64,000 bases of DNA, taken from positions 992,001 to 1,056,000 of the forward strand of contig NZ_CANLVF010000001.1 of NCBI RefSeq assembly GCF_947494555.1, in the 5' to 3' direction. How positions within the stretch are numbered: position 1 is the first letter of the stretch; each line of letters begins with the position of its first letter. This document shows positions 16,128-24,488 of the stretch, piece by piece. Source of the DNA: an uncultured Roseibium sp. (GTDB lineage Bacteria > Pseudomonadota > Alphaproteobacteria > Rhizobiales > Stappiaceae). Below the pieces are notes generated by a model, which searched no databases, had not been told where the DNA came from, and saw only the letters and a list, made by a program, of their open reading frames with translations. The position numbers were made by a program, and so were the translations under genes.

Positions 16128-18148
16128 TAGTCCTGGTCCTCTGCATTGCTTTGTCTCAATGGAAGTTCAATGAAAAAGGTCGATCCGACATCGGGTTCTC
16201 CGTCGGCATCGATAGAGCCGCTGTGCCGGTCCACGATCTTGCGGCAGGTCGCCAGACCGATGCCCGTCCCTTCGTATTCGAGACGTCCGTGAAGCCTCTG
16301 AAAAATCTTGAAAATCTGGTCTTTGTACTGGTTGTCGAAACCGATGCCGTTGTCCGCAATCGCGAATTTCGCGTAGCTTTGCGGCGCTCCCGTTTCATCG
16401 ATACCTTCGACCATCTCGGCACTGATTTTTACAACGGGATTGACGTCCGGTTTCTTGTATTTGAGCGCATTGCTCAGAACGTTCTGAAACAGCTGGCGCA
16501 TCTGGATCGGGTCTGCGTCTATCGTCGGCAAATCGCCGACTTCGACCGTCGCATCGTGCTCCTGGATCTGGATTTGCAGATCGGACAAGACGCCGTCCAC
16601 CGTTTCCTTCATGTTGACGGCAACGAATGGTCTGGCCTTGGTCGTAATGCGCGAATAGCCCAACAGGTCATTGATAAGTTGACGCATCCGGCTGCCGGCA
16701 TTCTGCATGCGATCGACGAACATCTTGCCGTCATCTGGCAGCAGATCACCGTATTTTCGAATGAGCCTGTCGCCGAATGCCTCGATCTTGCGCAGTGGCT
16801 CCTGCAGATCGTGCGAGGCGACATAGGCGAAGTCCTGGAGTTCCCTGTTCGAGGTCTCCAGTTTCTTGGTATAGGCCACAAGACGGGCCTCGTGCCGTTC
16901 CATGGCGGTGATGTCCTGGTAGGTGGCAATCGATCCGCCGTTTACCATCGGCTCGTTCATGACAGCGATGACGCGCCCGTCGCGAAGATGCTGTTTGATC
17001 GTAGTCCGTTTTTTCAGTCTCGACGGGTCGTGGCGTGCCTTCAGGGCAGCCTGGGCATCTTCCTCACGATAGTTTCCAAGCGAAATGCTGTATCGCATGA
17101 TATCTGCGATCAAAATGCCAGGTTTCACCACTTCCGCGGAGAAGCCGTACATTTCCAGATAGCGGCGATTGCACAGGATCAGCTTCTGTTCGTTGTCGAA
17201 CATGCACAATCCCTGGATCATGTTATTGAGCGCTTCGTTGAAACGGTCGCTTGTCTTGTCCAGCGCTCCGCTGATCCTGGCGATCTCGTTCTCGTGCTCT
17301 TTTGCCTTCGTGATGTCGGACTGAACACAGACCGTTCCACCGTCATCAGCGGACGTGTCAATTGTTCTTATCCAGCGCCCGTCGGCCGTTTCGTGTTCGT
17401 GCGGTTCGCCGGGATTGAAGTGCTGTTGCAAACGCCAGTGAATGTAAGCCTCGTCATCCATTCCGTGCAGATTGTAGGCTCCGGTGACGACACCGCTGCG
17501 CAGCATTTCCTCAAATGACATTCCAGGACGGATGAAGCCCGACAAATGACGATTCAGATCGATAAACCTCTGATTATAAAAGACCAGATGGTCGTCGGCA
17601 TCGTAAAGCGCGAAGCCATCGGTCATCGCGTTGAGTGCGTGCATCATGCGCGCGTGCGCCGTTTCGGCGACGTGACGCAGTTGGTCTGACTTTGACGTTT
17701 CGCCGTCCAGACCTGTGACTTCCCGCACGGTTTCGATGAGCTGCTGCTTTGCGTTCAACGTGCGTGTGATGAGGATGTTTTTACCGCTGACGGTGCGAAA
17801 CACGAATTTGTGCGTGCCGCCAACCTTCAAACGAAGCAGTGTCGTGGCGATGGTGGCTTCGATCTGGTGGGGATCCTCGCCTTTTCGCGACAATGACCGC
17901 GTCATCAGGTCTTGCAAGGCGACGCCCGGCTCAATGGTGTCCTTGTCGTACTCACAAAGGGAGAAGTAACACTCGTTTGCCGTGATCAGCTTGAAGTTGA
18001 TGTCGAAGACCGCCAGGCCGAAATCGACATGGCTGAGCACCGTCTCCAGGAGTGTGTCGGTGGAATCGATGTTCAACATGCCGTTCTGCTCGGCCAATGC
18101 ACTTTCTTCATGCATGAAACGCATCCGATTGCTTGTCAATTTTCTCAC
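16127..18148 (-). CDS. Multi-PAS sensor histidine kinase
   Basis: The 673-residue kinase has no membrane segment and so senses in the cytosol. Three PAS-like segments are visible: about 28-140 (ETVLSHVDFGLAVFD), 165-285 (MMHALNAMTDGFALYD) and 300-415 (ALNNMIQGLCMFD). Then come HisKA with the phosphoacceptor H446 in ASHDLQEPLRKIEAF and HATPase_c with N and G boxes (FQNVLSNALKY, DNGIGF, GTGIGLATCRKI). The DLQEPLRKI type pairs with Rcp1-like regulators, as found immediately downstream. It is divergent from the acyltransferase locus that begins at 18310, with 161 A/T-rich bases between them. Confidence 0.92.
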   Translation of the reverse strand: MRKLTSNRMRFMHEESALAEQNGMLNIDSTDTLLETVLSHVDFGLAVFDINFKLITANECYFSLCEYDKDTIEPGVALQDLMTRSLSRKGEDPHQIEATIATTLLRLKVGGTHKFVFRTVSGKNILITRTLNAKQQLIETVREVTGLDGETSKSDQLRHVAETAHARMMHALNAMTDGFALYDADDHLVFYNQRFIDLNRHLSGFIRPGMSFEEMLRSGVVTGAYNLHGMDDEAYIHWRLQQHFNPGEPHEHETADGRWIRTIDTSADDGGTVCVQSDITKAKEHENEIARISGALDKTSDRFNEALNNMIQGLCMFDNEQKLILCNRRYLEMYGFSAEVVKPGILIADIMRYSISLGNYREEDAQAALKARHDPSRLKKRTTIKQHLRDGRVIAVMNEPMVNGGSIATYQDITAMERHEARLVAYTKKLETSNRELQDFAYVASHDLQEPLRKIEAFGDRLIRKYGDLLPDDGKMFVDRMQNAGSRMRQLINDLLGYSRITTKARPFVAVNMKETVDGVLSDLQIQIQEHDATVEVGDLPTIDADPIQMRQLFQNVLSNALKYKKPDVNPVVKISAEMVEGIDETGAPQSYAKFAIADNGIGFDNQYKDQIFKIFQRLHGRLEYEGTGIGLATCRKIVDRHSGSIDADGEPDVGSTFFIELPLRQSNAEDQD

Positions 18149-18309
18149 CTAATGTCTAAAGAAAAGTATTAAAATTTATTAAATTGGTTCAATATCTGAA
18201 TTTATTGTTTTTTTACTATAAACTTTTCACAGAATTTGAATTCATGTTTTGTAAGTACTTCTAATCTAGACCAAATTCGGGCTAATTTTTTTGTGCTGGG
18301 CTGATATTA

Positions 18310-20736
18310 ATGAGCGATCAAGAAGAAAGATCAGTAAGCGGTTTAATACTGATCATTGGAATTCTAGTGGCGTTGTACTATCCCAACGTGTCTAATCTCT
18401 TCGCGCCTGCGCTTCACGTCGCCTTGTTCTTTATCGTACTGTTCTCACTTCTGCCGTTTGTGCGCTTTGAAGTATCGGAACTGACAAACCTTCATCCAAT
18501 CGTCCTGCCGCTGGTGTTCTGGCAACAGATCGTGTTTCCGGCCCTGATTGTCGGCATCGGCCTGCTTGCGGATGTGGACAGAAATCTCTTGTTCTTCACG
18601 CTGGTCATCTTGACCAGTGGTTCGCTGTTTGCGTCTCCGACTCTCGTTCAGATGATGGGGCTCGACCGGAAGATCGCCGTGCAGACAGTATTTCTGTCAA
18701 CGCTCGCGGCTCCGGTTTCGATCCTGGTCCCCTTCTGGTTTCTCAATCTCGGCGGCTCGGACATCAACTTTGGCGGCTACTTCTTCAGGGTCTTTGTCTA
18801 CCTGCTTGTCCCCGTTGCACTTCTGTTTCTCGTCAGGAAATTTCTGACGAGAAGTTCCGGCGCCCGCTTCGACAAGCTCGACCGGCTGGGGCGTTGGGGA
18901 TCGGTCTTTGCGCTTCTGGTTTTTTGTTTCGCGCTTGAGGGGCGGGTCGGCGAGGTCCTGGCGGAAAATCCCGAAATCGTTCTCAGGTATCTTCTCTTGG
19001 CCGTCGTCGTGTCGGTCACGACAATGGCCCTGACCATGGTCTTGATGTGGCGGTTCGGCGATCATGTCGCGCTGACGGCCGGCACCATTTCCAGCTTTCG
19101 CAATGTCGGGCTGACCTACGGCCTTGTAGCTGGAGCCGCTGACGACAACCTGGCCATCTTTGTCGGGGTTTGCCAAATCCCAATCTTCTTCGTCCCCTTC
19201 ATATTCGACCTCTTTGCATCCGCGAAAACGGGTGGTGCCGTAAAGGACGTACCCGACCCGGAAGATTTGAGTGACGGTTATCCTGTTGCCGGTGGAGTTG
19301 TTCGTGGAAATGTACTTGGTGAAGGCAAAATGTTTTCAGGTAAATTTAACCAACAAGGCGCTAACTTTACTAAAAGTGGATCTTCGAACCAGGAAGTTTA
19401 CGCTTCCTTGTCAACGAAGACCAATCCTGTCGCCGAAACAATGCAGCCAAGAAGTGGTATGTTCGTGTCAAATGCAGCTGTCGCAATTGAGTATGCGCCC
19501 GGAGAAGACCCGGACGCCGCCGAAACGCCCCTGGGAGAGACGGCACGTCTTGAATCGGGCGTTTCCAAACTTGGATCCCTGCGCGAAGAAGCGCAACGGA
19601 CATTCGATGAACTGACGTCGAAGGCTGCGGAAACCTTGCGGGCGCGCCGCTATCTGGTTGCGCTTCTCCTTCTCAGTGTCCTGGGCGTTGCCGGCGTCTG
19701 GCATGCCAACAAATACTTCGCCCCGATGCTGTTCGACCAGGCGCTCATCGAGAAGGTCGCCGAGACCCATATCGAAGGGCGGAACTTCGGCGTGTTCGAT
19801 CTGAACATCAATATTCGTGATCTGCGCAACGCGACGATTGCCCGGATGGACAAAGCACCGGAAGCGGTTGTTCTTGGCGCCAGCCATTGGCAGGAAGCGC
19901 ATGTCGAGCTGGTGACCGGCAAGGACTTCTACAACAGTCACGTTCATCGTGACTATTACGAAGACATGCTGGCGGTCACGGAGATGTATATCCGGCACGA
20001 CAAGATGCCAAAGGAAATGATCATCACGATCCGCGACAACCTGCTGACGCCGATCAAGGATCGCACGGATTTCCTCTGGCTTCCGGGTATCAAGTATTAT
20101 CGTCCGATGGCCGAGCGGCTTGGTCTGGAAGCGCAGGGCCACATTGAAACACTACCGGTGCAAACCTGGCGCGAGCTTGTTTCTCTTCCGCTTCTTTGGA
20201 CACACGGATCACGCCAGATCATGGCAGCGCAGCAGCCGCACGCGTCCGATCAGCGGAATTTCGCGGGTCTCGACACCCTGCTGCCGGGCGGCTCGATCCT
20301 ATGGTCGCAGGAACACAAGGACCTGTTCACACAAGAGCGGTCGCGCAAAGAAGCCCTTGCATTTGCTGCGGCACGCAAGAACAACCCGCCGATCATCGAT
20401 CCCAAAGGGGTTGCCCATATCGAGGCGTTGCTCGAGTTCCTGCAGAAGGAAGGTGTTGAAATCACGCTGGCGCATCCGCCGTTCAACCCGATTTACTGGG
20501 ACGCCGTTCAGGGCACCCCGTACATGGATGGCCTCAACAAGGTGAAAGCGCTGACCCAAAGTTGGGCGGAAAAATACAATCTCCCGATGATTGGTGGGTT
20601 CGATCCCAAATCCGTCGGCTGCACCGCCGACATGTATATCGATGCTGAACATTCCAACCCGAAATGTCTTGGAATGCTGCTCGGCCAATTCAACGCGCTT
20701 GCAAAAGTTCCCCGGCTTCGCGGCCCGCTAAAGTGA
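18310..20736 (+). CDS. BASS-like transporter fused to periplasmic SGNH/DltD-like acyltransferase
   Basis: The 808-residue fusion has three parts. Residues about 10-305 contain roughly ten hydrophobic helices and a FRNVGLTYGL motif, as in the bile acid:sodium symporter (BASS) superfamily. Residues about 306-445 are a hydrophilic, low-complexity linker. A further membrane helix at about 448-470 leads into a periplasmic domain with the SGNH-type catalytic set: Ser525 in VVLGASHW, and Asp778/His781 in YIDAEHSNPK. That layout matches DltD/AlgJ-type partners of MBOAT proteins. The next gene is such an MBOAT, 13 bases downstream. The BASS part may move a substrate or anchor the complex. The fusion was not known to me. 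Confidence 0.8.
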   Translation: MSDQEERSVSGLILIIGILVALYYPNVSNLFAPALHVALFFIVLFSLLPFVRFEVSELTNLHPIVLPLVFWQQIVFPALIVGIGLLADVDRNLLFFTLVILTSGSLFASPTLVQMMGLDRKIAVQTVFLSTLAAPVSILVPFWFLNLGGSDINFGGYFFRVFVYLLVPVALLFLVRKFLTRSSGARFDKLDRLGRWGSVFALLVFCFALEGRVGEVLAENPEIVLRYLLLAVVVSVTTMALTMVLMWRFGDHVALTAGTISSFRNVGLTYGLVAGAADDNLAIFVGVCQIPIFFVPFIFDLFASAKTGGAVKDVPDPEDLSDGYPVAGGVVRGNVLGEGKMFSGKFNQQGANFTKSGSSNQEVYASLSTKTNPVAETMQPRSGMFVSNAAVAIEYAPGEDPDAAETPLGETARLESGVSKLGSLREEAQRTFDELTSKAAETLRARRYLVALLLLSVLGVAGVWHANKYFAPMLFDQALIEKVAETHIEGRNFGVFDLNINIRDLRNATIARMDKAPEAVVLGASHWQEAHVELVTGKDFYNSHVHRDYYEDMLAVTEMYIRHDKMPKEMIITIRDNLLTPIKDRTDFLWLPGIKYYRPMAERLGLEAQGHIETLPVQTWRELVSLPLLWTHGSRQIMAAQQPHASDQRNFAGLDTLLPGGSILWSQEHKDLFTQERSRKEALAFAAARKNNPPIIDPKGVAHIEALLEFLQKEGVEITLAHPPFNPIYWDAVQGTPYMDGLNKVKALTQSWAEKYNLPMIGGFDPKSVGCTADMYIDAEHSNPKCLGMLLGQFNALAKVPRLRGPLK

Positions 20737-20749
20737 TGAGTTCATAGTC

Positions 20750-22267
20750 ATGGTATTCAGTTCTCACGAGTTTGTTCTCATCTTCCTTCCGCTGGTTTTC
20801 CTGGCCTTTGCCATTGCGAACCGGTTTGGCGGCTGGCAGGCATCGTTTTCGGTGCTGGGGGCCGCATCCCTGGTGTTCTATGCGCAGTGGAGCATTGCGC
20901 TTCTCGCCGTGCTGCTCACATCGGCTGTAGCCAACTACATTGTCGGCACCTTTTTGATCAAGGCGACCAGAGAAGGGCGCCCGGCCGGCTGGCTGCTGGC
21001 ATCCGCTGTAATCGCCAACCTGGTGGCGCTCGGCTACTTCAAATATACCAACTTCTTCATCGATATTACGAACCAGGTTTCCGGCTCCGGGTTCTCGCAT
21101 CTGGATATCGTGCTGCCGGTCGGCATTTCGTTCTACACCTTCATCCAGATCGGATTTCTGGTGGAAGCGCATAGCGGCCAGGCTGAGCAACAGCCGTTTA
21201 TCAAGTATCTGACCTTTGCAACCTTTTTCCCATGCGTCACCGCAGGTCCGCTGGTCCTGCAGCGGGAGTTCTTCGATCAAATGAAAGATCGCAAGGACTC
21301 AGCCCTGGAAGCGCGGAGGCTCGCCGTCGGCGTCACGCTCTTCGCCATGGGACTGTTCAAGAAAGTGGTGCTTGCCGATTCAATCGCACCGTTCGCAAAT
21401 GATGTGTTCACGGGGGTTGCAGCCGGCGGAGGCGTCGACATGGTCTCGGCCTGGGTCGGTGCGCTGGCCTATTCGCTGCAGCTCTACTTCGATTTCTCCG
21501 GCTATTCCGACATGGCGATCGGCATCGGTGTAATCTTCGGCATTCGCCTTCCGCTCAACTTCAATTCGCCGTTCAAAGCCACCAGCATCTCCGAATTCTG
21601 GCAGCGCTGGCACATGACGATGACACGGTTCTTCACGAAATTCGTCTATTCTCCGATGGCGATGGGCGGGATGCGGTCTGCGGTCACCAAAGGTCATTCG
21701 CCGCTTCGCCGGTATCTCGTCGCTGGAGCATGGCCGATCGTCGTAACCATGGTGGTTGCCGGCGTCTGGCACGGCTCCGGGTGGACATTTGTCCTCTTCG
21801 GTCTCCTGCATGGCTTTGCGATCGCCGTCAACAACGGCTGGAAACAATTCAATCTGCCGAAGCCGCCCGCGGTTCTCGGCTGGCTGATGACGATTTCCGT
21901 CGTTATTTGCGGTCTTGTGATCTTCCGCGCACCGGATGTGGCGTCTGCCATGACGATGTTGACCGCAATGTGGGGCATTTCCGCTGAAGTGCCGGCCAAT
22001 GGACATCTTGCCGTGGCATTGGGCCTGCGCGAGGCGCTTGGACTGATCTTCCTCCTGGGTGCGATCACCCTGCTTGCTCCGAACACGCAGGAAATTCTCG
22101 CCAAGGAGTGGGTCAGCAGTGATCCGGTGCCGAAAACCATGAGCCGGATCGCCGGGTACATTGCCTGGCGCCCGGCGGTCGGGTGGTCGTTTGCCGCTGC
22201 AGGTACTTTCCTGCTCGCGTTCACGAGTATAAGCGCGGATTCCTCGTTCCTTTACTACCAGTTCTAG
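20750..22267 (+). CDS. MBOAT O-acyltransferase (DltB/AlgI-like)
   Basis: The 505-residue polytopic protein is a membrane-bound O-acyltransferase of the AlgI/DltB branch. Conserved residues are H288 in EFWQRWHMTMTRFF and the near-invariant catalytic H341 in VAGVWHGSGWTFVLFGLLHG. It ends SSFLYYQF, an aromatic C-terminal tail with Tyr residues like the tail reported at the ends of AlgI-type MBOATs and of DltX. MBOATs of this branch hand an acyl group from a cytoplasmic donor to an extracytoplasmic SGNH partner. Here the upstream fusion supplies the partner and the downstream carrier protein the probable donor. Confidence 0.92.
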   Translation: MVFSSHEFVLIFLPLVFLAFAIANRFGGWQASFSVLGAASLVFYAQWSIALLAVLLTSAVANYIVGTFLIKATREGRPAGWLLASAVIANLVALGYFKYTNFFIDITNQVSGSGFSHLDIVLPVGISFYTFIQIGFLVEAHSGQAEQQPFIKYLTFATFFPCVTAGPLVLQREFFDQMKDRKDSALEARRLAVGVTLFAMGLFKKVVLADSIAPFANDVFTGVAAGGGVDMVSAWVGALAYSLQLYFDFSGYSDMAIGIGVIFGIRLPLNFNSPFKATSISEFWQRWHMTMTRFFTKFVYSPMAMGGMRSAVTKGHSPLRRYLVAGAWPIVVTMVVAGVWHGSGWTFVLFGLLHGFAIAVNNGWKQFNLPKPPAVLGWLMTISVVICGLVIFRAPDVASAMTMLTAMWGISAEVPANGHLAVALGLREALGLIFLLGAITLLAPNTQEILAKEWVSSDPVPKTMSRIAGYIAWRPAVGWSFAAAGTFLLAFTSISADSSFLYYQF

Positions 22268-22382
22268 GAAAGGGCGGATCGCCATCGCGGGTGATTGAAC
22301 CCGGAATAACACTGTCTGAAGAAAAGTCGTTCAATCGACTGACATAGCCGGAAACAGTCTAGAAAAGACCTGGAGAACCAAA

Positions 22383-22640
22383 ATGCAGCTCTATGATGTC
22401 GTTGCAGGTGTGCTGAAAATCGATCCCAGTGATCTGTGTGAACAGTCGAACGCGCTGAATACGCCGAACTGGGACTCTCTTCGCCATATCGAACTGATGC
22501 TCGCAGTGGAAACGACCTTCGGTGCGAATTTTTCGATGGCGGAGATGGTCAGCATGCAGGATCTCGGCGATATGCGTAAATTGCTGGAGGTAAAGGGCGT
22601 CAAATTTGACGACTCAGAACCAATAAGGTTGTCTGCGTAA
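22383..22640 (+). CDS. Acyl/aminoacyl carrier protein (DltC-like)
   Basis: The 85-residue protein has the four-helix carrier-protein pattern with the phosphopantetheine attachment site S32 in NWDSLRHIELML. The helix before it (LYDVVAGVLKIDPSDL) and the loop after (NFSMAEMVSMQDLGDM) are typical. It begins after TGGAGAACCAAA. It sits directly behind the MBOAT gene. It is the obvious thioester carrier for the adenylation enzyme at 26200-28407, which has no carrier domain of its own. A 4'-phosphopantetheinyl transferase is not in the window. Confidence 0.9.
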   Translation: MQLYDVVAGVLKIDPSDLCEQSNALNTPNWDSLRHIELMLAVETTFGANFSMAEMVSMQDLGDMRKLLEVKGVKFDDSEPIRLSA

Positions 22641-22753
22641 CGTAAACGATCCGACGAATCACACTTTCCAAGCCGCGTTGCGTCGCCTGGACCAAAATGA
22701 CAACGCCATCCGGTCGATCTTCCGGGGTGCGCCGACTTTATGGAGACCTGATC

Positions 22754-23740
22754 ATGAACCTGAGATTTCGCATTAGGCGCGCACTTTCTGCCGTTGCGTT
22801 CACCACCCTTGCTGTCTCGATGTCCGCTGCTGCGGCCGATACCTGGAACATGCCGGTTCCTTATGGTGACAACAACTTTCACACACTGAACCATGTTGCC
22901 TTCGCCAAGGATGTCGAGGAACGGACAAACGGTGATGTGAAGATTGTGGTGCATCCGTCCGGGTCTCTCTTCAAGCATCCCGAGATCAAGAATGCGGTCC
23001 GCAGCCGGCAGGCGCCGCTCGGTGAGTTTCTTCTGTCACGGCTGTCGAACGAAAACCCGATTTTCGGGATCGATTCAGTTCCGTTCCTGGCAACGAGTTA
23101 TGACGACTCGCGCAAGCTTTGGGACACGACACGGCCCGCTGTTGAAGACCTGTTGGGCGAGCAGGGTCTGATGGTCCTTTATGCCGTGCCGTGGCCGCCG
23201 CAGGGGCTTTATGCCAATCGTGACGTCAATGCGATCAATGATCTGTCCGGCCTGAAGTTCCGTGCCTACAATGCCGCAACCGAACGTCTTGCACAGCTCG
23301 CCAGCGCCGTGCCGACACAGGTGGAAGTTGCCGATCTCGGCCAGGCGTTTTCTACCGGCCGGGTCGATGCCATGGTGACGTCTCCGTCAACCGGCTATAA
23401 CAGCAAGGCTTGGGATTACCTGTCGAATTACTATGACGTTCAGGCCTGGTTGCCCAAGAATATCGTCGTCATGAACAAGCGCATTTTCGATGCACTTGAT
23501 GATGACACCAAGGCAGCCGTCCTGGAAGCCGCCAAGGAAGCGGAAACACGTGGCTGGGCCGCATCCATGGGCGAAACCGAAGCCAAGACAAAAGGCCTTG
23601 CCGACAACGGCATCAAGGTTGCCGCACCGTCTGACGCGCTCAAGGGCGAGCTGGTCGAAATCGGCCAGACGATGACCCAGGAGTGGCTTGAACAGGCCGG
23701 CGACGATGGCAAGAAACTGATCGACGCCTACAATCAATGA
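22754..23740 (+). CDS. TRAP transporter substrate-binding protein (DctP family)
   Basis: The protein has 328 residues from the ATG at 22754 (after GGAGACCTGATC), which gives a clean Sec signal peptide (MNLRFRIRRALSAVAF...SAAAA). The mature part has the DctP pattern, including the conserved Arg segment LSGLKFRAYN and the closing helix region VEVADLGQAFSTGRVDAM. It captures an organic or amino acid in the periplasm for the DctQM permease encoded next. It follows the carrier-protein gene with no terminator seen, so it may share the acyltransferase operon. The ligand cannot be read from sequence. Confidence 0.9.
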   Translation: MNLRFRIRRALSAVAFTTLAVSMSAAAADTWNMPVPYGDNNFHTLNHVAFAKDVEERTNGDVKIVVHPSGSLFKHPEIKNAVRSRQAPLGEFLLSRLSNENPIFGIDSVPFLATSYDDSRKLWDTTRPAVEDLLGEQGLMVLYAVPWPPQGLYANRDVNAINDLSGLKFRAYNAATERLAQLASAVPTQVEVADLGQAFSTGRVDAMVTSPSTGYNSKAWDYLSNYYDVQAWLPKNIVVMNKRIFDALDDDTKAAVLEAAKEAETRGWAASMGETEAKTKGLADNGIKVAAPSDALKGELVEIGQTMTQEWLEQAGDDGKKLIDAYNQ

Positions 23741-23932
23741 CACATTGATCTGCGGTGGCATACTTTGCCGCCGCCGTTCAATTTTGGAACCGGGCCAGAT
23801 CCTGGCTGGACGCAGGGGCGGTGCATTGCGGTGCTCCGCCCGATTGGTCTCGTAGCGTCCCTGGGTTCAAGACTGACACCACTTCCTCTTTAACGCGGCT
23901 TTCGCACGGACTTGACACACTGGAGCGCGAAC

Positions 23933-24487
23933 ATGCGTGGCATGCTTGATGGACTATACAGGGTATGTGGCGGGATCGGCGCACTGCTGATCGTCGCGAT
24001 CTGCCTGGTCGTCCTGATCCAGGTGGCGTTCAATCTGTTCGACAAGATCTCCGATGTCCTGTTTGGAAAAGCGGTCGGGCTCGTGCTTCCGTCCTACGCG
24101 GAACTGGCCGGCTACTTTCTCGTCGCAGCGACGTTCTTCGCACTGACAAATACCCTGCAGCACGGCGTTCATATCCGGGTGACCATGATCACGCAGCGCC
24201 TGAAGCCGGCTTGGGCGCGCGTTGCCGAGGGCTGGGCCTGTCTGGTCGGTGCTTTGATGTCCGGCTATTTCGCGGTCTGGAGTTACGTGCTCGTCTATGA
24301 ATCCTGGATCTACAACGATCTGTCTCCCGGTATGCTGCCGATCCCGATCTGGCTGCCGCAATTGCCGATGGCAATCGGCCTGACAAGCCTCACTATCTGC
24401 TTTGCCGATCTCTTCTTTCAGGTCATCCGCGGAACGTGGCAGCCACCGGTGACAGCACCGTTGTCGCAAGAGCAGGAAGAGCACTAG
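23933..24487 (+). CDS. TRAP transporter small permease (DctQ family)
   Basis: The protein has 184 residues from the ATG at 23933, chosen because GGAGCGCGAAC precedes it; an in-frame TTG at 23912 lacks this. Four hydrophobic helices are visible (LLIVAICLVVLIQVAF, YFLVAATFFALTNT, LVGALMSGYFAVWSY, MAIGLTSLTICFADLFF). This is the DctQ layout that braces the large subunit. The large-permease gene starts one base after its stop. Confidence 0.9.
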   Translation: MRGMLDGLYRVCGGIGALLIVAICLVVLIQVAFNLFDKISDVLFGKAVGLVLPSYAELAGYFLVAATFFALTNTLQHGVHIRVTMITQRLKPAWARVAEGWACLVGALMSGYFAVWSYVLVYESWIYNDLSPGMLPIPIWLPQLPMAIGLTSLTICFADLFFQVIRGTWQPPVTAPLSQEQEEH

Positions 24488-24488
24488 C

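Noticed and set aside
16151..17518. Long plus-strand open frame (455 codons) opposite the histidine kinase gene
   Set aside because: It is antisense to an intact kinase; it has no ribosome site and no recognisable domain.
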